A stretch of 64,000 nt of DNA from Streptomyces sp. TP-A0356 (GCF_001417775.1 NZ_BBZJ01000014.1:1-64000), one strand, 5' to 3'; numbered from the stretch's first letter, positions 43,053-51,973 are shown. The notes: generated by a model from the letters alone, not told the origin. Program-made: numbers and translations.

Positions 43053-43244
43053 CGCCTCGGTCACCACCCGGACTCGCGCCTCGGCCACCATCCGGACTCG
43101 CGCCTCGGCCACCATCCGGACTCGCGCCTCGGCCACCACCCGGACTCGCGCCTCGGCCACCACCCGGACTCGCGCCTCGGCCACCACCCGGACTCGCGCC
43201 TCGGCCACCACCCGGACTCGCGCTTCGCTCGTCATCCGGGCTTG
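43053..43244. repeat. 24-bp minisatellite, eight tandem copies
   Basis: Eight contiguous 24-bp units start at 43053, 43077, 43101, 43125, 43149, 43173, 43197 and 43221. Each reads CGCCTCGGCCACCA, then (C/T), then CCGGACTCG. Units 2 and 3 differ from units 4-7 by one base, and unit 8 is degenerate. Because 24 is a multiple of three, several frames stay open (for example Arg-Val-Arg-Val-Val-Ala-Glu-Ala on the minus strand), but there is no start, ribosome site or homology to support a gene. It fills most of the gap between convergent genes. Confidence 0.95.
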
Positions 43245-43376
43245 AGCCTGGGGGTCCCGTCCGGCGCTGCGGATTCGCTGCGTCCGCTGCGGATTCCCGT
43301 CACTCCCCGCCTGGGTCGCCGTCTGCTCCGGAGTCTCCCCGTCCCCGTGCCACCGGGCATCCCCCCGCGGCCCGGC

Positions 43377-44654
43377 CTACCTGACCGTCCGCTCCGTCTC
43401 CTCCCCCGGTGGCGGCGCCTTCAGCGGGGTGCGGGACAGGAACAGGCCGAAGACCGGTGGTTTGGCCTGGAGCATCTCCAGGCGGCCGCCGTCGGCCTCC
43501 GCGAGGTCGCGCGCGACCGCCAGCCCGATGCCCGTGGAGTTACGGCCGCTGATCGTGCGCTCGAAGATGCGGGAGCCCAGCTCCGGCGGCACACCCGGGC
43601 CCTCGTCGGTGACCTCCACGACCGCCTGGTTGCCGGTGACACGGGTGCGCAGCGCGACCGTGCCGCCACCGTGCATGAGGGAGTTCTCGATCAGGGCGGC
43701 GAGTACCTGGGCGACCGCACCCGGCGTGCCCACGGCCCGCAGATGCCGTTTGCCGGAGCTGACGATCGCACGCCCCGCGCTGCGGTACGCGGGCCGCCAC
43801 TCGGCGAGCTGCTGCTGGATGACCTCGTCGAGGTCGAAGGAGACGGCGGAGCCGGTCCGCGGGTCGCGGGCGTTCGTGAGCAGCCGTTCCACGACATCCG
43901 TGAGCCGCTCCACCTGCGTCAGCGCGATGGTCGCCTCCTCCTTCACCGTGTCCGGGTCGTCCGTGAGGGTGATCTCCTCCAGACGCATCGACAGAGCCGT
44001 GAGGGGGGTACGCAACTGGTGGGAGGCGTCGGCGGCCAGGCGCCGCTCGGCCGTCAGCATGCGCGCGATCCTCTCGGCGGACGCGTCCAGGACGTCGGCG
44101 ACCCGGTCCAGCTCCGGAACGCCGTACCGCCTGTGGCGCGGCCGGGGGTCGCCGGAGCCGAGGCGCTCCGCGGTCTCGGCGAGATCGGTGAGGGGGGAGG
44201 CGAGACGGTTGGCCTGGCGTACCGCGAGCAGCACCGCGGCGATGATGGCGAGCAGGGCGACCAGGGCGATGACCAGCAGCGTCCGGCCGACCTCGCGGGT
44301 GACGGTGGAACGAGGCTCCTCGACGCGGACCGTGTCGCCCTCCTCGCCCTGGGTCGTGGAGTGGATGACGTCGCCGACGGGCTTGGTGCCGACCTTGAGG
44401 GAGGGCCGGCCGGGAATGTCGATCACCGCGTACCTGTCGCCGGTGACCTGGTCCTTCAAGATCGCGTCGGTGACCTTGCCGTCGCCGAGGAGCCGGCTGT
44501 CCACGATGCTGGCGAGCCGCAGCGCCTCGGAGTCGACGCGCTCCTGGGCGCTCCTGCTGATCGTCCTCGTCTCGACGATCACGAGGGAGACGCCGAAGAC
44601 GGCGATCACCACGAGCACGACGGCGAGGGTGGACTGGATGAGACGACGACGCAC
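43377..44654 (-). CDS. Two-component sensor histidine kinase
   Basis: GTG 44654 (VRRRLIQSTLAVVLVVIAV) has GGAGG 6 nt upstream and gives 425 residues. Two membrane helices (about 7-26 and 115-137) flank an extracytoplasmic sensor of about 90 residues. HAMP follows, then HisKA with the phospho-accepting His in DASHQLRTPLTALS (about 210). The HATPase domain carries the N box ALIENSLMHGGG, G1 DEGPGVPPELGSRIFER and G2 GRNSTGIGLAVARDLAE. It lies 207 bp downstream of its OmpR-type response regulator on the same strand. The signal is unknown. Confidence 0.93.
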   Translation of the reverse strand: MRRRLIQSTLAVVLVVIAVFGVSLVIVETRTISRSAQERVDSEALRLASIVDSRLLGDGKVTDAILKDQVTGDRYAVIDIPGRPSLKVGTKPVGDVIHSTTQGEEGDTVRVEEPRSTVTREVGRTLLVIALVALLAIIAAVLLAVRQANRLASPLTDLAETAERLGSGDPRPRHRRYGVPELDRVADVLDASAERIARMLTAERRLAADASHQLRTPLTALSMRLEEITLTDDPDTVKEEATIALTQVERLTDVVERLLTNARDPRTGSAVSFDLDEVIQQQLAEWRPAYRSAGRAIVSSGKRHLRAVGTPGAVAQVLAALIENSLMHGGGTVALRTRVTGNQAVVEVTDEGPGVPPELGSRIFERTISGRNSTGIGLAVARDLAEADGGRLEMLQAKPPVFGLFLSRTPLKAPPPGEETERTVR

Positions 44655-44861
44655 GGAGGCCTCCGGCGGGGGACAGATACGACGACCAGTGTGCCTCGGT
44701 GCTCCGCCGGACCGGCGGAGGGTGGCCTCCGCCTCAGGGCACCCGGCGTCGTCGGTGGGCGGGCCGAGGGTCGCGCCCTGTCCCTCGGCCTGAACGGCTT
44801 CGTCCAAGAGCCGAACGGGCCGGCCCTGTCCCGGCGCGGCCTCGGACGCAGGTCAGCTCGG

Positions 44862-45539
44862 TCAGCTCTTCTCGAAGCGGAAGCCCACTCCCCGTACCGT
44901 CGCGATGTACCGCGGATTCGCCGCGTCGTCGCCCAGCTTCTTGCGCAGCCAGGAGATGTGCATGTCCAGGGTCTTCGTGGACGACCACCACGTGGTGTCC
45001 CAGACCTCGCGCATCAGCTGGTCACGTGTGACCACCCGGCCGGCGTCCCGGACCAGGACCCGCAGCAGGTCGAACTCCTTGGCGGTGAGCTGAAGCTCCT
45101 CGTCGCCCATCCAGGCGCGGTGCGACTCGACGTCGATGCGCACACCGTGCGTGGCGGGCGGCTGCGCGGGCTCGGTGGAACCGCGCCGCAGCAACGCCCG
45201 GACACGGGCGAGCAGTTCGGCGAGCCGGAAGGGCTTGGTGACGTAGTCGTCGGCGCCCGCGTCGAGGCCTACGACGGTGTCCACCTCGTCGGCGCGCGCG
45301 GTAAGGATCAGGATCGGCACGGTGTGGCCGTCGGCGCGCAGCCGGCGGGCCACCTCCAGGCCGTCCATGCCGGGCAGCCCGAGGTCCAGCACGACCAGGT
45401 CGACACCGCCCTGCATTCCGGCGTCCAGCGCGGTGGGTCCGTCCTCACGCACTTCGACCTCGTAACCCTCCCGGCGCAGGGCACGGGCCAGCGGCTCCGA
45501 GATGGACGCGTCGTCCTCGGCGAGCAGTACACGGGTCAT
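44862..45539 (-). CDS. Two-component response regulator, OmpR/PhoB family
   Basis: The 225-residue protein has a receiver domain (residues 1-118) with the acidic pocket LLAEDDASISEPLARAL, the phospho-acceptor Asp in LVVLDLGLPGMDG (about 52), Thr in ILILTARADEVD and Lys in DDYVTKPFRLAELLARVRAL. The C-terminal winged helix (about 128-222) contains LTAKEFDLLRVLVRDAGRVV and the recognition helix region TLDMHISWLRKKLGDD. It precedes its histidine kinase. Start ATG 45539. The target genes are not evident; the POT transporter gene is divergent. Confidence 0.94.
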   Translation of the reverse strand: MTRVLLAEDDASISEPLARALRREGYEVEVREDGPTALDAGMQGGVDLVVLDLGLPGMDGLEVARRLRADGHTVPILILTARADEVDTVVGLDAGADDYVTKPFRLAELLARVRALLRRGSTEPAQPPATHGVRIDVESHRAWMGDEELQLTAKEFDLLRVLVRDAGRVVTRDQLMREVWDTTWWSSTKTLDMHISWLRKKLGDDAANPRYIATVRGVGFRFEKS

Positions 45540-46109
45540 GGGGGTGATGGTAGTCCGCCCACGACAAGAGCAACGGTGTGATCGCGGGTGTGATCGGCGG
45601 AGGCGGATTCTTACCTTGCGCTGTCATGATCGATCGGTGACGCCGTCGGTCACCGTACGGAGTCACGCCTTCACCTGGCGGGCGCCATCCAGGTGAACAC
45701 CTTCGAATAGGTGTCCATGGTTCCTACATCACCTGTGATTCAGCTCTCATGTCCTTCCATAGGCGGCGGTGCCATGTCGTATGGTGACCAGAACGCCTGT
45801 AGCACCAGCGGGGACCTTTGGCGGGCACATGACGCTGAAGGTCTCTTTTGTGTGCGGGCTGGTTATGGCCAGCCTTGAAAGGAATGACCTGTGGCCGGGC
45901 CCTGGGCGCATCGACGCGCGTAGAGGGCGTGGATCCCGGTGGTCGCCGTCCCCCGCTCCGCGATCCGGAGCGGACTCCCCGTGGGCGTGGGGTGGACGAG
46001 CGATCTGCCGGTGCCGGCCGCCCCCACCGGGCGCGCGACTCCCCAGCCCTCGGCTCCGCCCGAGCGGGGAACCCCCACCGCCGCACGCCCCGACCAGCAA
46101 GGAACGACC
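45540..46109. other. Gene-free upstream region of the peptide transporter
   Basis: This is 570 bp between the response regulator and the POT transporter. The part from about 45690 to 45880 is AT-richer than its surroundings and contains GGCTGG/CCAGCC arms near 45857-45874. It probably holds the transporter promoter and a long leader, but I find no clear -35/-10 pair. Open frames here have no homology or ribosome site. Confidence 0.4.
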
Positions 46110-47639
46110 ATGGCGTCCAGCCTGACGAAGGACTCGGTCCACCCGGGCACCCCCGGGTCCGAGAAGACCTTCTTCGGCCACCCCCGCGGACTGGCCACTC
46201 TCTTCATGACCGAGATGTGGGAGCGCTTCAGCTTCTACGGCATGAGGGCTCTGCTCGTCGTCTATCTGCTCTCCGGCGGACCCGACGCCAAGAAGGGCAG
46301 CATGGGCGGTGGCCTCGGCATGGACCTGGCCACCACGACGGCGATCTACTCCATCTACCTGTCGATGGTGTATCTGCTCGCCCTGCCCGGCGGCTGGCTC
46401 GGCGACCGCATCTGGGGTCCCCGCAAGACCGTGACCATCGCGGCCGTGACGATCATGGCGGGTCACGTGGTGCTGGCGCTGCCCGGCGGCCAGGCCCCCT
46501 TCTTCGCCGGTCTCGCCCTGGTGGCGCTCGGTTCCGGCCTTCTGAAGGCCAACATCTCCACCATGGTCGGCCACCTCTACAAGGGTCCGGAGGACCCGCG
46601 CCGTGACGGTGGCTTCACGATCTTCTACATGGGCATCAACATGGGTGCCTTCTTCGCTCCGCTGGTCATCGGCACCGTCGGCCAGAAGGTCAGCTGGCAC
46701 CTCGGCTTCGGCCTGGCGGCCGTGGGTATGGCCATCGGTCTGGCGGCGTTCCTCATCGGCACCCGGAACCTGAGCCCGAAGAGCAGTGAGATCCCGAAGC
46801 CGCTGGCGGCCGAGGAGCGCGCCGCCTGGCTGCGCAAGGGGCTGATCTGGCTGGCGATCGCGGCGGTGTTCTACGGCGTCGTGGGCCTGACCGGGCACTT
46901 CACCCTGAACTGGGCGATGGTCCCGCTGACCGTCGTCGGTCTGCTCATCCCGGCCGGCGTCCTCGTGCGCATCAAGCGGGACAAGGAGCTGTCGGCCACC
47001 GAGCAGTCCAAGATGACCGGCTACATCTGGTTCTTCGTGGCCGCGGCCGTCTTCTGGATGATCTACGACCAGGGCGGTTCCACGGTCCAGGCGTTCGGTG
47101 AGACCAAGGCCTCCGGTGCGCTGCTCGGCTTCAGCTTCCCCTCCTCCTGGTACCAGTCGCTGAACCCGGTGTTCATCATGGCGCTGGCGCCGGTCTTCGC
47201 CTGGTTCTGGGTGTGGCTGAACCGCCGGGACAAGGAGCCGAGCACGGTCGTCAAGTTCGCGGCCGGTCTGTTCTTCATCGGCGTCTCGTTCTTCTTCTTC
47301 CTGCTGCCGCTGGGCATGGCGTCCAACGGCTCGCTGGTCAGCCCGATGTGGCTGGTGGGCATCTACCTGATCCAGACGGTCGGTGAGCTGTGCGTCTCGC
47401 CGGTCGGTCTCTCGGTGACGACGAAGATGGCCCCCGCGAAGTACGCCTCCCAGATGATGGGTGTCTGGTTCCTCGCGGTCACCGCGGGCGACTCGGTCAC
47501 CGGTCTGCTGTCCATCGGCGGCGTCGACCTGAGCGGGACCGGAGCCGTGGCCCTGGAGGCGGTCCTCGCGACCCTGGCCGCCTTCGCGGTGTACATGTAC
47601 CGCAGGCAGGTCAAGGCACTGATGGGCGACGTTCACTGA
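46110..47639 (+). CDS. POT/PTR family proton-dependent oligopeptide transporter
   Basis: The 509-residue membrane protein starts at ATG 46110 with AAGGAA upstream. It has about 14 hydrophobic segments. The POT proton-coupling motif ExxER appears as TEMWERFSFYGMRALLVVYL in helix 1. FTIFYMGINMGAFFAPLVIG is the second POT signature, and VGELCVSPVGLSVTTKMAP the third. The family imports di- and tripeptides with protons. The gene is transcribed divergently from the two-component system and followed by a strong terminator. Confidence 0.94.
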   Translation: MASSLTKDSVHPGTPGSEKTFFGHPRGLATLFMTEMWERFSFYGMRALLVVYLLSGGPDAKKGSMGGGLGMDLATTTAIYSIYLSMVYLLALPGGWLGDRIWGPRKTVTIAAVTIMAGHVVLALPGGQAPFFAGLALVALGSGLLKANISTMVGHLYKGPEDPRRDGGFTIFYMGINMGAFFAPLVIGTVGQKVSWHLGFGLAAVGMAIGLAAFLIGTRNLSPKSSEIPKPLAAEERAAWLRKGLIWLAIAAVFYGVVGLTGHFTLNWAMVPLTVVGLLIPAGVLVRIKRDKELSATEQSKMTGYIWFFVAAAVFWMIYDQGGSTVQAFGETKASGALLGFSFPSSWYQSLNPVFIMALAPVFAWFWVWLNRRDKEPSTVVKFAAGLFFIGVSFFFFLLPLGMASNGSLVSPMWLVGIYLIQTVGELCVSPVGLSVTTKMAPAKYASQMMGVWFLAVTAGDSVTGLLSIGGVDLSGTGAVALEAVLATLAAFAVYMYRRQVKALMGDVH

Positions 47640-47661
47640 CGTCCCCCGAGGGCTCATGAGA

Positions 47662-47693
47662 AAGGGCCGCCGCACCTGGGTGCGGCGGCCCTT
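47662..47693 (+). terminator. Terminator of the peptide transporter
   Basis: A perfect 14-bp stem AAGGGCCGCCGCAC / GTGCGGCGGCCCTT with a CTGG loop lies 22 bp after the stop. Confidence 0.85.
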
Positions 47694-47707
47694 CGCGTGC
47701 CGGCAGG

Positions 47708-47823
47708 TCAGGACTTCGTCTCGACGCTCCACGACCGGGTGGAGCCGCTCGAGCCGCTGAAGCCGCACATGATCGTGGACTTCTCCCCCGGCTTCTGCAC
47801 CGCCGGGGTCCATCTGGAGCCCT
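47708..47823 (-). pseudogene. Short protein-like fragment below the surface-protein operon
   Basis: The last 39 codons of a minus-strand frame, ending TGA at 47708-47710, read LKGSRWTPAVQKPGEKSTIM, then CGFSGSSGSTRSWSVETKS. Balanced composition (Lys, Ser, Thr, Trp) suggests former coding sequence, but there is no start codon with a ribosome site outside the LAQTG gene. It may be a gene tail left by deletion, or a very short ORF. Confidence 0.25.
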
Positions 47824-49224
47824 TCAGCGCATACGGCGGGGCAGGAACGTGAACACCGCGCCGCCCAGCAGGATCGCCGTCCCGGCCACCAGGCCCAGGG
47901 CCTTGAGGGCACCGTGGTCGTCCGCGCCCGTCTGGGCCAGGCCGCCCGATGTGCCGGAGGACGTGGAGGAGCCGCCGGACGACCCCGAGGACGTCGAGGA
48001 GCCGCCGGACGACCCGCCCGGCTGCTGCGAGGTGTCCAGGGTCAGCGACACCTGGGTCCTCGTCGGCGTGCATGTCGTGGTCGTACCGAGGGCCTTGATG
48101 GTCAGCACGCCGGGCGACAGCGTGGACCGCCCGCTCGCGCCCGGCTTGTAGGCGCCCGTCAGGTCCGGGATCTCGATCGGGTCGCCCGACTTGATGTCCT
48201 TGGCGTTCGTGGGCCCCTCGACATGCACCGTGCCCTTGTCCGCGCCGCCCAGCACGACCTCCATCGACGGCTTCACCGAACCCTTCGGGATGTCCGCCGG
48301 GCTGTTCATCACCGACTTCTTGAACCGCACGGTGAGATCGAAACTCCCGCCGTTCCCGCGGGCGTCGATCTGCACGGGCGACGTGGCGCTCTTGTCACCG
48401 ATGGGCGTCTTGCAGGCGTAGGGGACCTGGACCTCCTTGCCCGTGAAGTCCGTCTGCCCACCGCCGGTGCCGCCACCGGTGCCGGAGCCGCCACCGGTGC
48501 CGCCGGTCTGGCTCGCGCTCGCCGTCGGGGCGGACGAGGAGGACCCGGTGGGCAGGCCCGTCGGCAGACCCGTGGGCACGCTCGTGGGCAGGGTCGGGAC
48601 GACCGTCGGCAGCCCGCCCGTGGTACCGCCCGAACCGCCGCCGCCCTCCGTCACCTTGATGGTCGCGGCCGGTCGCACCGTCTCCTTCGGCGCGCACTTG
48701 GTGTCCGTGGAGAGGGGCTTGCTGACGTTGATGTCGTACGCGTCCGGTGTCAGCGTCACCTCGCCGGGCGCGGTCAGCCTCAGTGTGCCCCTCATGTCGG
48801 ACAGCTTCATGTCGCTGTTCTTGGGGATCGGGGGGTTCGACCGGGGCCCCTCCATCGTGATGTCCGCGGTCTGCGCCCCGCCCGCCTTCAGGTTCCCCGT
48901 CGGCTTGACCGTGTCCTTCTGCAGATCGAGCACGTCGGGGTTCCTGGACGCCGCCTGCACGAACTTCCAGGTGATCGTGACGTCATCACCGACCTTCGCC
49001 GCGGCCGGTGCCGTGATCTCCACCTTCGTGGTGCCCTCGACCGGGGGCAGCCCGGAGATCGAGGGCGGGATGCACTCGGTCCGGTACGGCACCTCGGCGG
49101 CCTGGGCCGGTGCGGCGGCCACGCCGAGCAGGATGCCCGCGCCGCCCAGCATCAGTGCCACCCCGGCCGCGCCCGCTCTCCTGCTTCCGCCCCCTGCCGC
49201 AAGACCTCTCCGTCGCGTTCTCAC
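47824..49224 (-). CDS. LAQTG-anchored surface protein with two homologous domains
   Basis: GTG 49224 (VRTRRRGLAAGGGSRRAGAA) gives 466 residues and overlaps the preceding gene by 4 bp. A long signal peptide ends near PAQAAE. Domain 1 (about 45-175) is followed by a Gly/Thr/Pro linker (about 175-250). Domain 2 (about 255-410) begins VPYACKTPIGDKSATSPVQI, then a Ser/Gly linker. The cell-wall sorting signal is LAQTG, a hydrophobic stretch (ALGLVAGTAILLGGAVFTFL) and the RRMR tail. LAxTG is the motif preferred by class E sortases, which anchor chaplins in Streptomyces. Domain 2 is clearly homologous to the LPQTG protein at 51290. Confidence 0.88.
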   Translation of the reverse strand: MRTRRRGLAAGGGSRRAGAAGVALMLGGAGILLGVAAAPAQAAEVPYRTECIPPSISGLPPVEGTTKVEITAPAAAKVGDDVTITWKFVQAASRNPDVLDLQKDTVKPTGNLKAGGAQTADITMEGPRSNPPIPKNSDMKLSDMRGTLRLTAPGEVTLTPDAYDINVSKPLSTDTKCAPKETVRPAATIKVTEGGGGSGGTTGGLPTVVPTLPTSVPTGLPTGLPTGSSSSAPTASASQTGGTGGGSGTGGGTGGGQTDFTGKEVQVPYACKTPIGDKSATSPVQIDARGNGGSFDLTVRFKKSVMNSPADIPKGSVKPSMEVVLGGADKGTVHVEGPTNAKDIKSGDPIEIPDLTGAYKPGASGRSTLSPGVLTIKALGTTTTCTPTRTQVSLTLDTSQQPGGSSGGSSTSSGSSGGSSTSSGTSGGLAQTGADDHGALKALGLVAGTAILLGGAVFTFLPRRMR

Positions 49225-50315
49225 GTGTTTCCCTTCGTCGGGGCCGTCGGACTCTTCTCCTGCGGTGCGGAGTTCTCCTGCGGTGCGGAGGGCCGGCCGT
49301 TCACCGCGGTCCCCGGATCGGTGTCCGGGGTGAACCACGGCAGGGCCGAAGCGGTGCGGGTTCCGGGCGCGGGCGAGGAAGCGCCCGTCCTCGGGACGCG
49401 CAGGGTGAGTGCGGGCAGCCGCAGGCCGCGGTGACGTGCGGGCCGCCGCGCCGGAACGCGCGGGCGCACCCGGTCCACGACCGCCATGCCGATACGGAAC
49501 ACGGCGGCCGGTGCGACCAGGCAGACCAGGATCCAGAAGACGGTCACGCCCCAGGGACGGCCGACGCCCCACGGCTGTTCGGCGAGGACCCTGCCGCCGT
49601 ACTCCAGCGAGACGGTGTAGTCGCCATGGGCGCCCGCGGACAGCTCCACCGGCAGCTTGATCTCCGCCTTCCCGCCGGGCGCGATCGTGCCGCGCCACTG
49701 CTGCTCGTCCCACTGCGGGGCGAACACCCCGTGGGAGGTACCGACCCGGAAGACGGGGTCCCTGACCGGCGACGCGCCGACATTGCCGACGGTGAACACG
49801 AGCGTGCGGGACGGCGGTGCCCCGAACCAGGTCAGCAGCCCGCTGGAGCCGTCGAGGCGGGTGTCCGTCAGCACCGACAGGCGTCCGGCGGCGGACTCGG
49901 CGGGCAGGGGCTCCACGGCGTGCCCGGCGACCTGGAAGACCGCGTCGGCGTCCGCCTTCGCCCCGGTGACGGTGGCGACGTGCACCACACAGGGGCACGG
50001 CACGGGCGGTTCGGTCACCGGCAGCTTCCCGCGGAACGTCCCGCGCGCGTCCGTCGTGACGGCCCGTCCGTCGGCGTTGGCGCAGGAGTTGGTGCCGCCG
50101 ATCACGCCCCGGGAGGGCAGGGACCGCCCGCAGATCAGGATCATCAGCAGCGTCTTCGGCCGCCAGCCGCTGCCGGTGACGGTGATCGAGCCGCCCGTCC
50201 CCGCCTGGGACGCGGACAGCTCGACGGCCGGCCGGCCCGCGCCCCAGGCGGGTGGCGCCAAGGGCGCCAGGAGGAGCGCGAACAGCGCCACCAGCGCCGG
50301 GATACGCCCCTTCAC
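49221..50315 (-). CDS. Secreted membrane-anchored protein, Ig-like, uncharacterised
   Basis: GTG 50315 (VKGRIPALVALFALLLAPLA) overlaps the upstream stop by 4 bp and gives 364 residues. A signal peptide is followed by an extracytoplasmic region with two Cys pairs (SCANADGRA and PVPCPCVVHVA), Ig-like strands (VELSASQAGTGGSITVTGSG), and one membrane helix (VFWILVCLVAPAAVFRIGMA, about 265-285). A cytoplasmic Pro/Arg-rich tail of about 75 residues ends the protein. I do not recognise the family. Being coupled to sortase-substrate genes on both sides suggests a role in presenting or assembling those surface proteins. Confidence 0.8.
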   Translation of the reverse strand: MKGRIPALVALFALLLAPLAPPAWGAGRPAVELSASQAGTGGSITVTGSGWRPKTLLMILICGRSLPSRGVIGGTNSCANADGRAVTTDARGTFRGKLPVTEPPVPCPCVVHVATVTGAKADADAVFQVAGHAVEPLPAESAAGRLSVLTDTRLDGSSGLLTWFGAPPSRTLVFTVGNVGASPVRDPVFRVGTSHGVFAPQWDEQQWRGTIAPGGKAEIKLPVELSAGAHGDYTVSLEYGGRVLAEQPWGVGRPWGVTVFWILVCLVAPAAVFRIGMAVVDRVRPRVPARRPARHRGLRLPALTLRVPRTGASSPAPGTRTASALPWFTPDTDPGTAVNGRPSAPQENSAPQEKSPTAPTKGNT

Positions 50316-51247
50316 CTCACCGCTCCCGTCAACTCGGCCTCCGGACGCGTGCGGTCGTCCGCCGCCCCGGCCGACGGTGGGCGCCCGCGACGTCGTACGA
50401 CCACGGTGGCGCCCACGGCCGTGAGCGCTACGGCTCCGATGCCGCCCACCACCCACCGGGGCACGAACCGCGCCTGCGCGGACGCGGAACCGTGCGCCCC
50501 GCCCGCCGCCGTGACCGTGAGCCGCACGTCGACCGCGTCGAGCGCCGGGTGGCCCGGCCACGGCTCGCCGAGCCGGACCCGGCGACCCGGCGGCAGGTGG
50601 AGGGGCAGCGTGCGCGGGCCGCGGTCGAGGACCCGGCCGAGGACCCCGTCGGCGCGCACCGCGAGCGTGGGGGTCAGCACGGTGGTGCCCCGGTTGACCA
50701 GCTCGTACGAGATCCGCCCGCCGCGCACGGCCAGGTGCTCCACGGTCAGCGCGGACAACGCGGGTCCCGTGACCCGGAGTTGGACGCGCACGTTCAGGGA
50801 GCGCCCGCCGGTGCTCGCCACGATCGCGGCGGGGTGGTCACCGGGCGCGGCGTCGGCGGGCACCGTCACGGCGAAGGGCACATCGGCGCGGGTGCGGGCG
50901 GGCACCGTCACCGAGACCGTACGCGCCGCGGTACGCCGTCCGCCCGTCGTGCGGGCGAAGCCGATCCACGCTCCGGTGTCCGCCGGGTTCTTCCGTACCG
51001 TGAAGCCGCCGTCCGCGTCGGCGCCGCCCAGCCGGACGGTCAGCGGCCTGCCGCCCGGGTTGAGCAAGGACACCGCGTCCTCCAGGACCGTCCCGGGCCC
51101 ACCCTCCGCGTAGACGTACGGTCGCCCGCCCGCGCCGCCCGTCGCGGGGGCGAGGGACCAGCCGCCGTCGGCGACCGCGGTGGGCGCGGCGGCCAGCAGA
51201 CCCAGGGCGGCGAAGGGGAGACAGAGGAGGGGGCGGAGGCAGGGCAT
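50312..51247 (-). CDS. Secreted membrane-anchored protein resembling WxL peptidoglycan-binding (DUF916-type) proteins
   Basis: The 311-residue protein has a signal peptide (LRPLLCLPFAALGLLAAAPTAVA). An external region opens GGWSLAPATGGAGGRPYVYA, and VLEDAVSLLNPGGRPLTVRL and GAWIGFARTTGGR follow. A second beta domain (LTVEHLAVRGGRISYELVNR), a C-terminal helix (WVVGGIGAVALTAVGATVVV) and a basic tail follow in order. The Y-x-x-A...D-x-V-x-L-x-N pattern and W-I are typical of DUF916 domains that bind peptidoglycan beside WxL surface proteins in Firmicutes. It is coupled by 4 bp to the next gene and lies 42 bp after the LPQTG gene. Confidence 0.8.
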   Translation of the reverse strand: MPCLRPLLCLPFAALGLLAAAPTAVADGGWSLAPATGGAGGRPYVYAEGGPGTVLEDAVSLLNPGGRPLTVRLGGADADGGFTVRKNPADTGAWIGFARTTGGRRTAARTVSVTVPARTRADVPFAVTVPADAAPGDHPAAIVASTGGRSLNVRVQLRVTGPALSALTVEHLAVRGGRISYELVNRGTTVLTPTLAVRADGVLGRVLDRGPRTLPLHLPPGRRVRLGEPWPGHPALDAVDVRLTVTAAGGAHGSASAQARFVPRWVVGGIGAVALTAVGATVVVRRRGRPPSAGAADDRTRPEAELTGAVR

Positions 51248-51289
51248 CGGCGGCTCCTGGCTGCGGCTGGTGCGGGATCCGGATGCGCC

Positions 51290-51973
51290 TCAGGGGCGTA
51301 CCGCCTGGTTCCGGCGCGTCAGCCACAGCACCCCGGCCGCTCCGGCGAGCAGGACGGTGCCGCCCAGGGTGCCGAGGGCGATCGCGGAGTCCTCGGGCCC
51401 GGTCTGCGGGAGCTGTCCGCCCGAGGCCGTGCCGCCCTGGGTGGAGCCGGAGGTACCGCCGCCCTCGGCCGTGACGTCGAGAGTCAGTGACGGACCGGGG
51501 CTGTTGGTGGGCGTGCACGTGGTCGTCGTACCGAGCGCCTTGATGGTCAGCACGCCCGCGGTGAAGGTGACCCTGCCGGTCTTCTTGGGCGTGTACGTAC
51601 CGCTCAAGTCGTTGATCTTGATGGGGGTGTTGGCGGGGATCGCCGCGTCGTTGGCCGGGCCCGTCACCGCCAGGGTGCCGTTGTCGGCGCCGCCCAGCAC
51701 GATGGTGGCGCTCGGGTTCATCGCGCCCTTGCCCAGTTCGACCGGACTGGAGGAGACGCCCTTCTGCCAGGACATGGTGATCCTGTATCCGCTGCCGCTC
51801 TTGACGCCCTTGATGTCGATGGGCGAGACGGCGCTCTTGTCGCCGATCGGCGTCTTGCAGTGGTAGTCGACGTCGACGACCGCGGCCCGGGCCGCGGGGG
51901 CGGCCAGCAGTACCGCCGTGCCGACCAGGGCAGCGGCGGACGCGAGCGCGGCGCTTCGTGTGTGGTACGACAC
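51290..51973 (-). CDS. LPQTG-anchored surface protein
   Basis: The 227-residue protein starts at ATG 51973 with a signal peptide (SAAALVGTAVLLAAPAARAA). A single beta-rich domain follows, from VDYHCKTPIGDKSAVSPIDI to VLTIKALGTTTTCTPTNSPG, with one Cys near each end, probably a disulfide. A Gly/Thr linker leads to the sorting signal: LPQTG, a hydrophobic stretch (IALGTLGGTVLLAGAAGVLW) and RRNQAVRP. Sortase substrates with LPxTG or LAxTG are attached covalently to peptidoglycan. It is the first gene of a four-gene minus-strand operon, and its domain is duplicated in the last gene. Confidence 0.88.
   Translation of the reverse strand: MSYHTRSAALASAAALVGTAVLLAAPAARAAVVDVDYHCKTPIGDKSAVSPIDIKGVKSGSGYRITMSWQKGVSSSPVELGKGAMNPSATIVLGGADNGTLAVTGPANDAAIPANTPIKINDLSGTYTPKKTGRVTFTAGVLTIKALGTTTTCTPTNSPGPSLTLDVTAEGGGTSGSTQGGTASGGQLPQTGPEDSAIALGTLGGTVLLAGAAGVLWLTRRNQAVRP

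Noticed and set aside
43053..43244. CRISPR array
   Set aside because: The units are contiguous 24-bp copies with no unique spacers, so this is a minisatellite.
45747..47912. 721-residue ORF antisense to the peptide transporter
   Set aside because: Its His/Gln/Arg/Asp-rich composition is typical of the antisense frame of membrane-protein genes. The plus-strand POT signatures are unambiguous.
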